DNA of 64,000 nucleotides from VAZQ01 sp036555745 (GTDB lineage Bacteria > Pseudomonadota > Alphaproteobacteria > Rhizobiales > Xanthobacteraceae): contig DATBKV010000243.1 in the NCBI GenBank assembly GCA_036555745.1, positions 1-64,000 on the forward strand, given 5' to 3'. The first letter of the stretch is position 1. Every line of letters starts with the position of its first letter. Below the pieces are notes generated by a model. That model was not told where the DNA came from. It saw only the letters and a list, made by a program, of their open reading frames with translations, and did no database searches. The position numbers were made by a program, and so were the translations under genes. Below, piece after piece: positions 7,443 to 15,032 of the stretch.

Positions 7443-9026
7443 CTAGCGTCCGCTGCGCGCGAGCGAGTGCACCCAGCCCACCATGCGCGAACGTGCGTTC
7501 TCGATATCCTTGGTCGAGAAGAAATCCTCGGGCTTGACCCGGTCGACCGGATAGACCGGGCGCAGGAAGTCGCTCTCGAAGCCGAACGGCACCGTGGCAT
7601 CGATGCCCATGCCGCCCTCGAACTGGGTGTTGGAGGCGGTCCACTGCTTCTCGCCGGCGGTCATGCGCTCGGCCGGCATGAAGGTCTGGCCGCGCCCGCC
7701 CGGGATCGGGTTGAGGATGTCGGTCTTCGGGTTCACCCGCGTGGTCAGGCACCACATGACGTCGTCCATCGAATAGGGATCGACGTCCTCGCTCACCGCG
7801 ATCGCGAGCCGCATGCCCTGCGAGCAGGACAGCGCCGCCGCCATGAAGTTGCGCTGCCAGCCTTCGTCGAGCTGGTGGCGCTTCTTGACCTGGATGATGC
7901 AGCCGCCCCAGTCGGTCATGCAGTAGGGGATCACCACGTTCTGCACGATGCCGGGCTGCAAGCGGTTGCACAGCTCGTAGATCGCGGCCTCGCGCACCGT
8001 GGTGTCGATGTTGTGGTCGTCGAGCATGTGCACGCCGAGCGCGTAGATGATCGGCTTGGTCTTGGGGTCGCGCATGGTGACGGCGGTGACGTGGAAGGTC
8101 GGCGCCTTGTAGGCCTTGCCCATGTAGCCGGCCCATTCCGGATGGAAGTGGAAGCGGCCCTGCACGCCGGCCTCCTCCGATTCCTGGGTCTCGAAGCGCC
8201 GGTCGCGCGGGTTGACATAGCCTTCCAGCACCAGCTCGGCATCCGCCAGCGCCATGGCGTCGACGGTGCGCGCCTTCACCAGCCGGATCGGCGCGCCTTG
8301 CACCGCGCCGGCGATGCCGATCTCGTCGCAGCCCATCGGCAGCACCGCGTAGTCGAAGCCGGCGCCAGCCAGCAGCGTGCAGGCCGGCGGAACGCCGAAG
8401 CACATGGTGATCGGCACCGGCTCGTTCGCCTTGTAGTACTTGTTCACCACCTGCCACATGTGCGAGCCGGGCGAGATCTGGAAGGTGCCGACATTGCCCC
8501 AACGGAAATTCATGCGGTTGTAACCGAGGTCGGAGCCGCCATCGAATTGTGCCCCGGTGACGCAGCGGATGGCGGAGCCGACCGTGAGCTCGGGTTCGTA
8601 GGTGGTATGCCGGATCGGCACCAAGTATTCGTTGACGTCCTTCGGAGCCTTGACGATGTGCTCCTGGCACGGCGCCTCGGCCTGCGGGATCTCGACCGGC
8701 TTGAGCGGATGGCTGAGCGCGTAGGCGAGCTTCCTCACGCGCTCGGCGTCGTCCTTCCAGCCGAACATCTTGTTGATCACCTTCATGTCGCCGAACAGAT
8801 TGGTGACCACGCGATGCTTGGGCTTGCCCTTGACGTTCTCGAACAGGACCGGGCAGCCGCCGTCCATGTGCTTCTGCAGCCCGGTGACCTCGAGGTCGGG
8901 ATCGACCGCCTTGGCGGTCTCGATCAGGTCGCCCTGCGCGCGCAGCCAGTCCAGCGTGGTGCGCAGGTCGATGGCGTGATGCTCCTTGCCCGCAACGGGC
9001 TTTTCCTTGCGCAGCGCTTTCTGCAT
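7443..9026 (-). CDS. UbiD-family decarboxylase, second paralogue
   Basis: A 527-residue UbiD-family protein, longer than and clearly divergent from the 508-residue paralogue at 2818. Visible marks: FENVKGKPKHRVVTNLFGDM near the N-terminus, the MNFRWGNVGTFQISPGSHMW cofactor/metal segment, VPITMCFGVPPACTLLAGAG, and VQGRFHFHPEWAGYMG replacing the usual acid motif region. The YCMTDWGGCIIQVKKRHQLD stretch and the GGMGIDATVPFGFE C-terminal motif are typical of aromatic-acid UbiD enzymes. The ATG at 9026 is preferred to 9140 because the upstream part has no family similarity. It diverges from marR at 9222, with a putative operator between, so MarR probably controls it. Confidence 0.9.
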   Translation of the reverse strand: MQKALRKEKPVAGKEHHAIDLRTTLDWLRAQGDLIETAKAVDPDLEVTGLQKHMDGGCPVLFENVKGKPKHRVVTNLFGDMKVINKMFGWKDDAERVRKLAYALSHPLKPVEIPQAEAPCQEHIVKAPKDVNEYLVPIRHTTYEPELTVGSAIRCVTGAQFDGGSDLGYNRMNFRWGNVGTFQISPGSHMWQVVNKYYKANEPVPITMCFGVPPACTLLAGAGFDYAVLPMGCDEIGIAGAVQGAPIRLVKARTVDAMALADAELVLEGYVNPRDRRFETQESEEAGVQGRFHFHPEWAGYMGKAYKAPTFHVTAVTMRDPKTKPIIYALGVHMLDDHNIDTTVREAAIYELCNRLQPGIVQNVVIPYCMTDWGGCIIQVKKRHQLDEGWQRNFMAAALSCSQGMRLAIAVSEDVDPYSMDDVMWCLTTRVNPKTDILNPIPGGRGQTFMPAERMTAGEKQWTASNTQFEGGMGIDATVPFGFESDFLRPVYPVDRVKPEDFFSTKDIENARSRMVGWVHSLARSGR

Positions 9027-9138
9027 GCTCGAGCTCCAATCGTGGGCGGCGGACGTGGCTAGGCCGCACTGTCTCAGATCGCTGAAATCCCGTCCAGGCG
9101 GTTGCCGGCGACGCCGTACCCGGCGCCGCGCGGGTTCC

Positions 9139-9158
9139 ATTGCATAGATTTCTAAGTA
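9139..9158. promoter_or_regulatory. Putative MarR operator, site 2
   Basis: ATTGCATAGATTTCTAAGTA in the divergent UbiD/marR promoter contains the perfect dyad TAGATTTCTA. Its reverse complement agrees with 4440-4459 at 15 of 20 positions. This placement would allow autoregulation of marR and control of the decarboxylase. Confidence 0.55.
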
Positions 9159-9221
9159 TTATGTGCATGGCGAGCAAAATCCTGTCAACGCCGCACGGCG
9201 TTACAGCTCGGGAGCGAGAAC

Positions 9222-9701
9222 GTGGCAGCGCGCCGCCGCGACAAGCGCCGAACCGCGAATGGAGTCGAATTCCCGCTCGCGCAGAGCTCGGGCTTCCTCG
9301 TGCGCGACGCCAACCGCGCGTTTCAGCGTCTTCTGGAGAAGCGGATCACGCCCCACGGCATCGCGCGCGGCCAGTGGTATTTTCTGCGCGTGCTGTTGAG
9401 CGAGGACGGCCTCTCGCAGCGCGAATTGTCCGCGCGCGTCGGCACCATGGAGCCGACGACCGTGATCGCGCTGCGCAGCATGGAGAAGGCGGGGCTGATC
9501 CGGCGCGTGCGCAGCGCCGAGGACAAGCGCCGCTCGCAGGTGTGGCTCACGCCCAAGGCGCAACGCCTGCGCGACGAGCTGCTGGCGCTGGCGCGCGGCA
9601 TCACCGACGAGGCGGAGGCGGGCATCGCGCGTGCGGAGCTGGCGGCGTTCCGGCGCGTGGTCGCGCGCATGACGGCGAATTTGGACCGGGTCAAAGCGTG
9701 A
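9222..9701 (+). CDS. MarR-family transcriptional regulator
   Basis: A 159-residue winged-helix regulator of the MarR family, usually a dimeric repressor released by an aromatic acid or its CoA ester. The start is a GTG preceded by GGAGCGAGAAC. The recognition-helix region reads GLSQRELSARVGTMEPTTVI, and the wing contains RRVRSAEDKRRSQVWLTPKA with the conserved D-x-R motif. It diverges from the second UbiD gene and converges with the DpgC-like gene. Two similar 20-bp motifs, at 9139-9158 and 4440-4459, make it the likely regulator of the decarboxylase, ligase and perhaps other cluster genes. The ligand is unknown. Confidence 0.88.
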   Translation: MAARRRDKRRTANGVEFPLAQSSGFLVRDANRAFQRLLEKRITPHGIARGQWYFLRVLLSEDGLSQRELSARVGTMEPTTVIALRSMEKAGLIRRVRSAEDKRRSQVWLTPKAQRLRDELLALARGITDEAEAGIARAELAAFRRVVARMTANLDRVKA

Positions 9702-9716
9702 AGTGAACCGCCGTCG

Positions 9717-11129
9717 TCACGGCTTGCGGCTCTGGGCGTTCCAGTAGCGCTCGAGGTTCGCGATCAGCGCCGGGCTGAAATGACAATAGGCCTGCTCGCG
9801 CGCGTAGACCGCGAAATAGGCGCGGCACATGTCGAGCGGCTCCTGGGCGATGCGGATCGCGCGCCGGTTGCCGGCCGCGCTCACCACCCCGGAGCTGGTA
9901 AGGCCGGCGACCACCCGCTCGAGCGCGGCGTCCATGGCGCCCGGCTCGACCAGCTCGTCGCAGATCATGCGGCCTTCCGGGCTGTCGCATTCCAGCCGGC
10001 GCTCGTACTGGATCGCCTGCCTCGCGATGCGGTCGCCGGTAAAGCGCGGCATGCGCATGTTGGCGGCGCCAGGGATGATGCCCTCCTTGCGCGCGGGCAG
10101 CGTCAGGAACGCGCTGCGCTCCGCGAGCACGTAGTCCATCACCAGCAACAGCTGGCAGTGGCCGCCGATGGCGAAGGCCTCGACCGCCGCGATCCACGGC
10201 TTCTCGATGCTGCGGCCGCCGAACTCGTCGGGCGGCGCGTCGTCGGCGACGGCAAGCCCGCGGTAGATCTTGTTGACGTAGCCGAGGTCGCGCTTGAGGA
10301 ACCAGACGAACGGGATGCGGCCATGATAGAGGTGGGTGAGGTTGATGCCGGCGCCGAACACCCGCCGTCCCGCGTATTTGGGATGCGCCACGACGCCGCC
10401 GCGCATGACCGCGACCTCGCTGGCGCGGTCGAGCAGCGCGAGGTCGACGCAGATTTCGGCGCCGTCGAGCGAGCTCTGGTCTTCGGCGTTGAGAAAGCGC
10501 GGATTGTCCTGGGTCACCACCGCGGCCTTGCCGGCGCGCTGGACCGAGGCGCCGTCGAGCTTCACCGCGCCGTCGCGCTCGAATTGCGGCAGCAGCGCCT
10601 CCGCCTCCGGCCGCGGCAGCAGCATTGCGTGGCACAGATGTCGGCCGCTGCGCTCGCTGCCGAGCACGGCAGCGAGAAACACGCCCTGGTCGATCTCGAG
10701 CCCGCTCTTGTCGCGCTGGAGCAAGCCGTCCTCGGCGGCGATCTCCTGCGCCGTGGGCACCAGACCGGGGACCACGCCGGCGGCGCGAATGACGAGGTCC
10801 TCGACGCGCACGAAGCGCGAGCGCCGCACCGTGAGCGCGTCGTAGACCGCGTCGGCATGGCGGCGCAGGAAGCGCGCACGGGCCTCGCGCGTGCGCTCGG
10901 CAACCATTTCCGCCGCGGCGCGCTCGCTCTCGCCGCGCCGCCCCTTCGCCGGGAGCCGCCCAGTCAGGCGCGCCGACCGCTGCCAATAGGCGGAGAATTT
11001 GCGGCGGTCGGCGGGGAAGTCGGTGGTCTCGCCGGGCTCCGCCTGCAGCCACTCGCGGATTTCAGCGATCGGCAGCCCCGCCGCCGCGAGGCGCTCCACC
11101 ACAGTCGCATCGCTGACGCGGGCCGTCAT
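9717..11129 (-). CDS. DpgC-like crotonase-fold dioxygenase ((3,5-dihydroxyphenyl)acetyl-CoA 1,2-dioxygenase family)
   Basis: A 470-residue protein with an N-terminal helical domain (about 1-190) and a C-terminal crotonase domain, the layout of DpgC. DpgC is the cofactor-independent dioxygenase that turns 3,5-dihydroxyphenylacetyl-CoA into 3,5-dihydroxyphenylglyoxylate. The sequence SIEKPWIAAVEAFAIGGHCQ followed by LPARKEGIIPGAANMRMPRF is the core active-site block of that family, with oxyanion-hole glycines. In actinomycetes DpgC serves glycopeptide antibiotic synthesis. Here no polyketide synthase is near, and CoA ligases, UbiD enzymes and a thioesterase surround it, so a catabolic role is inferred. 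The ATG at 11129 gives the family's usual N-terminus. Substrate identity is not shown by sequence. Confidence 0.8.
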   Translation of the reverse strand: MTARVSDATVVERLAAAGLPIAEIREWLQAEPGETTDFPADRRKFSAYWQRSARLTGRLPAKGRRGESERAAAEMVAERTREARARFLRRHADAVYDALTVRRSRFVRVEDLVIRAAGVVPGLVPTAQEIAAEDGLLQRDKSGLEIDQGVFLAAVLGSERSGRHLCHAMLLPRPEAEALLPQFERDGAVKLDGASVQRAGKAAVVTQDNPRFLNAEDQSSLDGAEICVDLALLDRASEVAVMRGGVVAHPKYAGRRVFGAGINLTHLYHGRIPFVWFLKRDLGYVNKIYRGLAVADDAPPDEFGGRSIEKPWIAAVEAFAIGGHCQLLLVMDYVLAERSAFLTLPARKEGIIPGAANMRMPRFTGDRIARQAIQYERRLECDSPEGRMICDELVEPGAMDAALERVVAGLTSSGVVSAAGNRRAIRIAQEPLDMCRAYFAVYAREQAYCHFSPALIANLERYWNAQSRKP

Positions 11130-11165
11130 GGCGGCGCTCCGAGCTAATCCAACGCCATTCCGCTC

Positions 11166-11232
11166 ACGTGTCCCGGACGCGATGCAGCACGAGCGTAAGC
11201 GAAGCGACGCATCGCTGATCCGGGAGCGCCCA
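11166..11232. repeat. Intergenic palindromic repeat, family A, short copy 3
   Basis: Begins GTGTCCCGGACGCGATGCAG and ends GCTGATCCGGGAGCGCCCAA. It has the same TCCCGGA...TCCGGGA arms as copies 1 and 2 but lacks the distal half. It lies between dpgC-like and purC genes. Confidence 0.65.
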
Positions 11233-11251
11233 AAGCTCGCTGCGTGCCCCT

Positions 11252-12238
11252 TCAGGCCGCCTTGCCGAAATACTTCGTCAAGTTGCGCCGCACGCGCGCG
11301 AGCGGCGTCACCGACAGGTCCGGCAGCGCGAATGCGCGCCCGGTGAGCTTCTCGTAGACATCGATATAGGTGGCCGCCGCTTCCAGGATAACCTCTCGCG
11401 GGATCGTCGGGATCGGCTCGCGGTAGGGGTCGCAGCGCGCCGCCACCCAGCGGCGGATGAAGTCCTTGTCCAGCGTTTCCGGCGGCGTGCCGGCGGCAAA
11501 GCGCTCGCCATAGCTCGCGGCCAGCCAGTAGCGGCTGCTGTCGGGGGTATGGACCTCGTCGGCGAGCACGATCGCGCCGTGCTCGTCGAAGCCGAACTCG
11601 TACTTGGTGTCGACCAGGATCAGGCCCTGCCGCGCCGCGGTCTCGCGCCCGCGCTCGAACAGCGCCAGGGCTTTTTCCGATACCTCGCGCCACTGCCGCT
11701 CGCTCAGGAGCCTGCGCGCGACGATCTCGTCGCCGCTCAGCGGCGCGTCATGCTCGCCCTGGCCGGCCTTGGTGGTCGGCGTGATGATGGTCTGCGGCAG
11801 CTTCTCGTTGTCGCGCAGGCCGTCCGGGAAGCGGTGGCCGTACATCTCGCGCTTGCCGCCCTTGTACATCTGCAGGATCGAGGTGGAGGTGGTGCCGGCG
11901 AGATAATCCCGCACCACCATCTCGACCGGCATCATGGCGAGGCGCTTGCACACCAGCACGTTGGGGTCGGGATATTCGATGACGTGGTTGGGGCAGAGGT
12001 CCTGCGTCGCCTCGAACCAGAAGCGCGCGGTCTGGGTCAGCACCTGTCCCTTGAGCGGGATGACGGCGAGGTTCTGGTCGAAGGCGCTGATCCGGTCGGT
12101 GGCGATCAGGACGCGCGTGCCGTCGGCGAGATCGTAGTTCTCGCGCACCTTGCCGCGGTAGTACCCGGGAAGCTCGGGAATGACGGCGTCGGCGAGCGTG
12201 TGCTGGGCGTAAGGGGCGAGGGCAGAAAGGCTGATCAT
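11252..12238 (-). CDS. purC: Phosphoribosylaminoimidazole-succinocarboxamide synthase (SAICAR synthase)
   Basis: A 328-residue SAICAR synthase of the long, yeast Ade1-like type rather than the roughly 240-residue bacterial form. It joins CAIR and aspartate with ATP in purine synthesis. Motifs seen: YRGKVRENYDLADG (nucleotide loop), IATDRISAFDQNLAVIPLKG, VVRDYLAGTTSTS, GLILVDTKYEFGFDEHG and EVHTPDSSRYW. These active-site motifs are intact. The start at 12238 (MISLSALAPYAQ) is the normal N-terminus. A purine gene inside a catabolic cluster is probably an unrelated neighbour; alphaproteobacteria often carry a second short purC elsewhere. Confidence 0.95.
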   Translation of the reverse strand: MISLSALAPYAQHTLADAVIPELPGYYRGKVRENYDLADGTRVLIATDRISAFDQNLAVIPLKGQVLTQTARFWFEATQDLCPNHVIEYPDPNVLVCKRLAMMPVEMVVRDYLAGTTSTSILQMYKGGKREMYGHRFPDGLRDNEKLPQTIITPTTKAGQGEHDAPLSGDEIVARRLLSERQWREVSEKALALFERGRETAARQGLILVDTKYEFGFDEHGAIVLADEVHTPDSSRYWLAASYGERFAAGTPPETLDKDFIRRWVAARCDPYREPIPTIPREVILEAAATYIDVYEKLTGRAFALPDLSVTPLARVRRNLTKYFGKAA

Positions 12239-12469
12239 GCAGGGCCTGACTGACGGATGACGATGCAGAATGCCGGCGACTGTAGTGGCGGCGGCCGGCC
12301 GGCTCAATGCTTGTTCGCGGCTATCCCCGTGGAACTCTGGCGGCAAGCAGCGGCACACTGCACCCTCCCTTGCGCCCGAGCCTGCAAGCGATATCAATCT
12401 GCGTCCGAGGCGAGCCGTCGCATGCCCGGGCGAGCGCGTCCCCGCCCACGGGCGCCAGGGAGGAACCAG

Positions 12470-12913
12470 ATGAAGCCGAGCCTTCGCCCGGGCCTCACGC
12501 GCACCAACCGCATCGCGATCGGCCGCGAGCGCACCATCGGCTTCATGGGCGAGGAAGCACGCACCTATGCCACGCCGTCCATGGTTCTCGACATCGAGCA
12601 TACCTGCCGCGAGCTCATTATCGAGCATGCCGACGCCGGCGAGGACTCGGTGGGCATGGAGGTCGCGGTCAAGCACCTGGCACCCACGCTCATGGGGATG
12701 ACGGTCGAGGTCTCGGTGCGCGTGACCGCCGTGGACGGGCGCCGGGTCTCCTTCGAGGCCAACGTGAAGGACGAGCTCGACGCCGTCGGCACTGGCACCC
12801 ACACCCGCTTCGTCATCGACAAGGCCAAGACGCTCGAGCGCTTGAAGGCAAAGGCCGCGCGCTTCGCCGCGCAATCGGGGAAGGCCGATGGCGAGCGCCG
12901 TTCGCCGGAATGA
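12470..12913 (+). CDS. Thioesterase, FlK-like hotdog-fold
   Basis: A 147-residue hotdog-fold protein resembling fluoroacetyl-CoA thioesterase FlK and its relatives, which hydrolyse small or aromatic acyl-CoAs. It has YATPSMVLDIEHTCRELI near residue 35, then EDSVGMEVAVKHLAPTLMGM and the TVEVSVRVTAVDGRRVSFE strand region. The T of YATPSM, the E of EHT and the H of VAVKHLAP correspond to catalytic Thr, Glu and His positions in FlK-type enzymes. A good ribosome site, GGGAGGAACCAG, precedes the ATG at 12470. Its 3' end overlaps the PaaK-type ligase start by 26 bp, implying coupled translation and a shared acyl-CoA pool. Confidence 0.8.
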   Translation: MKPSLRPGLTRTNRIAIGRERTIGFMGEEARTYATPSMVLDIEHTCRELIIEHADAGEDSVGMEVAVKHLAPTLMGMTVEVSVRVTAVDGRRVSFEANVKDELDAVGTGTHTRFVIDKAKTLERLKAKAARFAAQSGKADGERRSPE

Positions 12914-14225
12914 GCGCTTCATGTTCGATCGCGCGGCCGAAACCATGCCGCGCGACGAGCTCGCCGCGCTGCAGCTCGCTCGGCTCAAGCAGACGGTGGC
13001 GCGCGCCTATGCCAAGGTTCCGCAGGTCCGGCGCAAGCTCGATGCCGCCGGCGTGCGACCCGAGCAGATCGCGGCGCTCGCCGACATCGCGCGCCTCCCG
13101 TTCACCGTCAAAGCGGACCTGCGCGACAATTATCCCTTCGGCCTGTTCGCGGTGCCGCGGGCGCAGCTTTTGCGCCTGCATGCCTCGTCCGGAACGACCG
13201 GCAAGCCCACCGTCGTCGGCTATACCCGCGGCGACCTCGAGCTGTGGTCAGACCTGATGGCGCGCTCGATCGCCTGTATGGGCGGCAGGCCCGGCGACAT
13301 CTTCCACAACGCCTACGGCTACGGCCTGTTCACCGGCGGGCTCGGCTTCCACTACGGCGCCGAGCGGCTCGGCCTGACCACGGTGCCGGTCTCCGGCGGC
13401 GGCAGCGAGCGCCAAGTGATGCTGATGCAGGATTTCGGCGCGCATATCCTGGGCGCGACCCCGTCCTATGCGCTCAACGTCGCCGAGGTGGCGCAGGCGA
13501 TGGGCGTCGACCTGCCCGCGCTGCCGCTGCGCTGCGGCTGCTTCGGCGCCGAGCCCTGGAGCGAGGCGATGCGCCGCGAGCTCGAGGCTAAGTTCGGCAT
13601 CAAGGCCATGGACACCTATGGCCTGTCGGAGATCATCGGACCCGGCGTTGCCAGCGAATGCCACGAGGTTCAGCACGGATTGCACATCTGGGAGGACCAC
13701 TTCCTCTGCGAGGTGATCGATCCGGATAGCGCCGAGGCGCTGCCCATGGGCGAGCGCGGCGAGCTGGTGCTCACCACGCTTACCAAGGAGGCGCTGCCGA
13801 TGCTGCGCTACCGCACGCGCGACATCACCTCGCTGATCGAGGAGCCGTGCGCGTGCGGGCGCACCCATCGCCGCATGCAACGCGTGACCGGCCGCAGCGA
13901 CGACATGCTGATCGTGCGCGGGGTCAATCTCTATCCGTCGCAGGTCGAAGCCGCGCTGGTGGGATTTCCCGGTATCGCCCCGCACTATCAGCTCGTGCTC
14001 ACCCGCGAGGGGCCGATGGACGCGATGGCCATCGAGGTGGAGCTCGCGGCCCCTGCCCCACCCGACGCACCGCTGGTGGCGAAGATCGCGGCCGAGGTGC
14101 GCAGCCACGTCAAGGCCATGGTCGGCGTCACCTGCGAGGTGACGCTCAAGGCGCCCGGCGAGGTTCCGCGCTCGCAGGGCAAGGCGGTGCGGGTGAAGGA
14201 TTTGCGGCAGGCGAACAAGCCATGA
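12888..14225 (+). CDS. Phenylacetate-CoA ligase family protein (PaaK-type)
   Basis: A 445-residue PaaK-type AMP-forming ligase. It has the LHASSGTTGKPTVVGYTRGD phosphate-binding loop, DIFHNAYGYGLFTGGLGFHY, DTYGLSEIIGPGV (A5), LPMLRYRTRDIT and the TGRSDDMLIVRGVNLYPSQV hinge, with the C-terminal catalytic Lys region PRSQGKAVRVKD. Such enzymes activate phenylacetate, hydroxyphenylacetates or 2-aminobenzoate. An alternative ATG at 12921 would remove the overlap with the thioesterase. It overlaps the idi gene by four bases (ATGA). Together with the DpgC-like dioxygenase it could supply an arylacetyl-CoA; that link is an inference. Confidence 0.92.
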   Translation: MASAVRRNERFMFDRAAETMPRDELAALQLARLKQTVARAYAKVPQVRRKLDAAGVRPEQIAALADIARLPFTVKADLRDNYPFGLFAVPRAQLLRLHASSGTTGKPTVVGYTRGDLELWSDLMARSIACMGGRPGDIFHNAYGYGLFTGGLGFHYGAERLGLTTVPVSGGGSERQVMLMQDFGAHILGATPSYALNVAEVAQAMGVDLPALPLRCGCFGAEPWSEAMRRELEAKFGIKAMDTYGLSEIIGPGVASECHEVQHGLHIWEDHFLCEVIDPDSAEALPMGERGELVLTTLTKEALPMLRYRTRDITSLIEEPCACGRTHRRMQRVTGRSDDMLIVRGVNLYPSQVEAALVGFPGIAPHYQLVLTREGPMDAMAIEVELAAPAPPDAPLVAKIAAEVRSHVKAMVGVTCEVTLKAPGEVPRSQGKAVRVKDLRQANKP

Positions 14226-14872
14226 CGGAAAAGCTCGGTCTGCGGGCGGGAGGCCCGCCGTCCGGACCGGCGCGGGCGGAACGCCGGCCTGAGCCCCGTC
14301 GCTCACGCAGGCGGGCGGCGGCGGCCGAGGAGCAGCTGATCCTGGTCGACGAGCGCAACCGCGCCATCGGGGTCGCCGGCAAAGCCGCCGCGCATCGCGC
14401 CGGCCTGCTGCACCGCGCGTTCTCGATCTTCATCGTCGACGGCCGCGGCCGCATCCTGCTGCAGCAGCGCAGCGCGCAGAAGTACCACTCCGGCGGATTG
14501 TGGGCGAACTCCTGCTGCGGCCATCCGCGCGTCGGGGAGCGGACGGTCGCCGCGGCGCGCCGGCGGCTCGGCGAGGAGCTTGGCATTGAGAGTGCGCTGT
14601 CGTTCGGCTTTTTTGCCCGCTACCGGGCTGCGCTCGGCAACGGCATGCACGAGAACGAGTTCGTCTACGTCTATTTCGGGCGGCTGCGCTCCGAGCCGAA
14701 GCCCGATCCGGCCGAGATCGCCGACCTCGCTGGCTTCTCCTTCGATGACATCGCCAGGCGCATCCGGCGGGAGCCGGGCGCCTTCGCGGTCTGGTTCAGG
14801 CACTATTTCCGCAACCACGGCGCGGAAATCGCGCGACTGGCGCGGCGGACCGCGCGCCGGCCGGCGTCCTGA
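14222..14872 (+). CDS. idi: Isopentenyl-diphosphate delta-isomerase, type I (Nudix)
   Basis: A 216-residue type I Idi, interconverting isopentenyl and dimethylallyl diphosphate. Visible features are LLHRAFSIFIVDGRGRILLQ, the metal-site and catalytic Cys block SGGLWANSCCGHPRVGE, the Nudix-like AARRRLGEELGI helix, and the GMHENEFVYVYFG segment with the conserved E of the ENE motif. About 37 Arg/Ala/Pro-rich residues precede the domain. The start codon overlaps the stop of the PaaK-type ligase, so expression is coupled to an acid:CoA ligase gene. That linkage is unusual for an isoprenoid gene. DMAPP from Idi could feed the UbiX prenyltransferase (UbiX uses DMAP/DMAPP), an attractive but unproven explanation. 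Confidence 0.92.
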   Translation: MTEKLGLRAGGPPSGPARAERRPEPRRSRRRAAAAEEQLILVDERNRAIGVAGKAAAHRAGLLHRAFSIFIVDGRGRILLQQRSAQKYHSGGLWANSCCGHPRVGERTVAAARRRLGEELGIESALSFGFFARYRAALGNGMHENEFVYVYFGRLRSEPKPDPAEIADLAGFSFDDIARRIRREPGAFAVWFRHYFRNHGAEIARLARRTARRPAS

Positions 14873-15032
14873 AGGCGCTCGCGTCAAAGCGGAATTGCTG
14901 TCCCCCGCGGCGCGAATTGCCGGGCGTCTTGACACGTTGTAGAGCGCCGGTCACGCTCGTTGCGCAAGTGGAAAGAAATCGCCGGTTCCGGCTGGAACGA
15001 CGGCTTACGAACATCCACTCGGGGAGGAAGAG

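Noticed and set aside
14929..14934. TTGACA as a -35 element for the PQQ dehydrogenase
   Set aside because: At 17-bp spacing the next hexamer is CACGCT, a poor -10, so no promoter is claimed.
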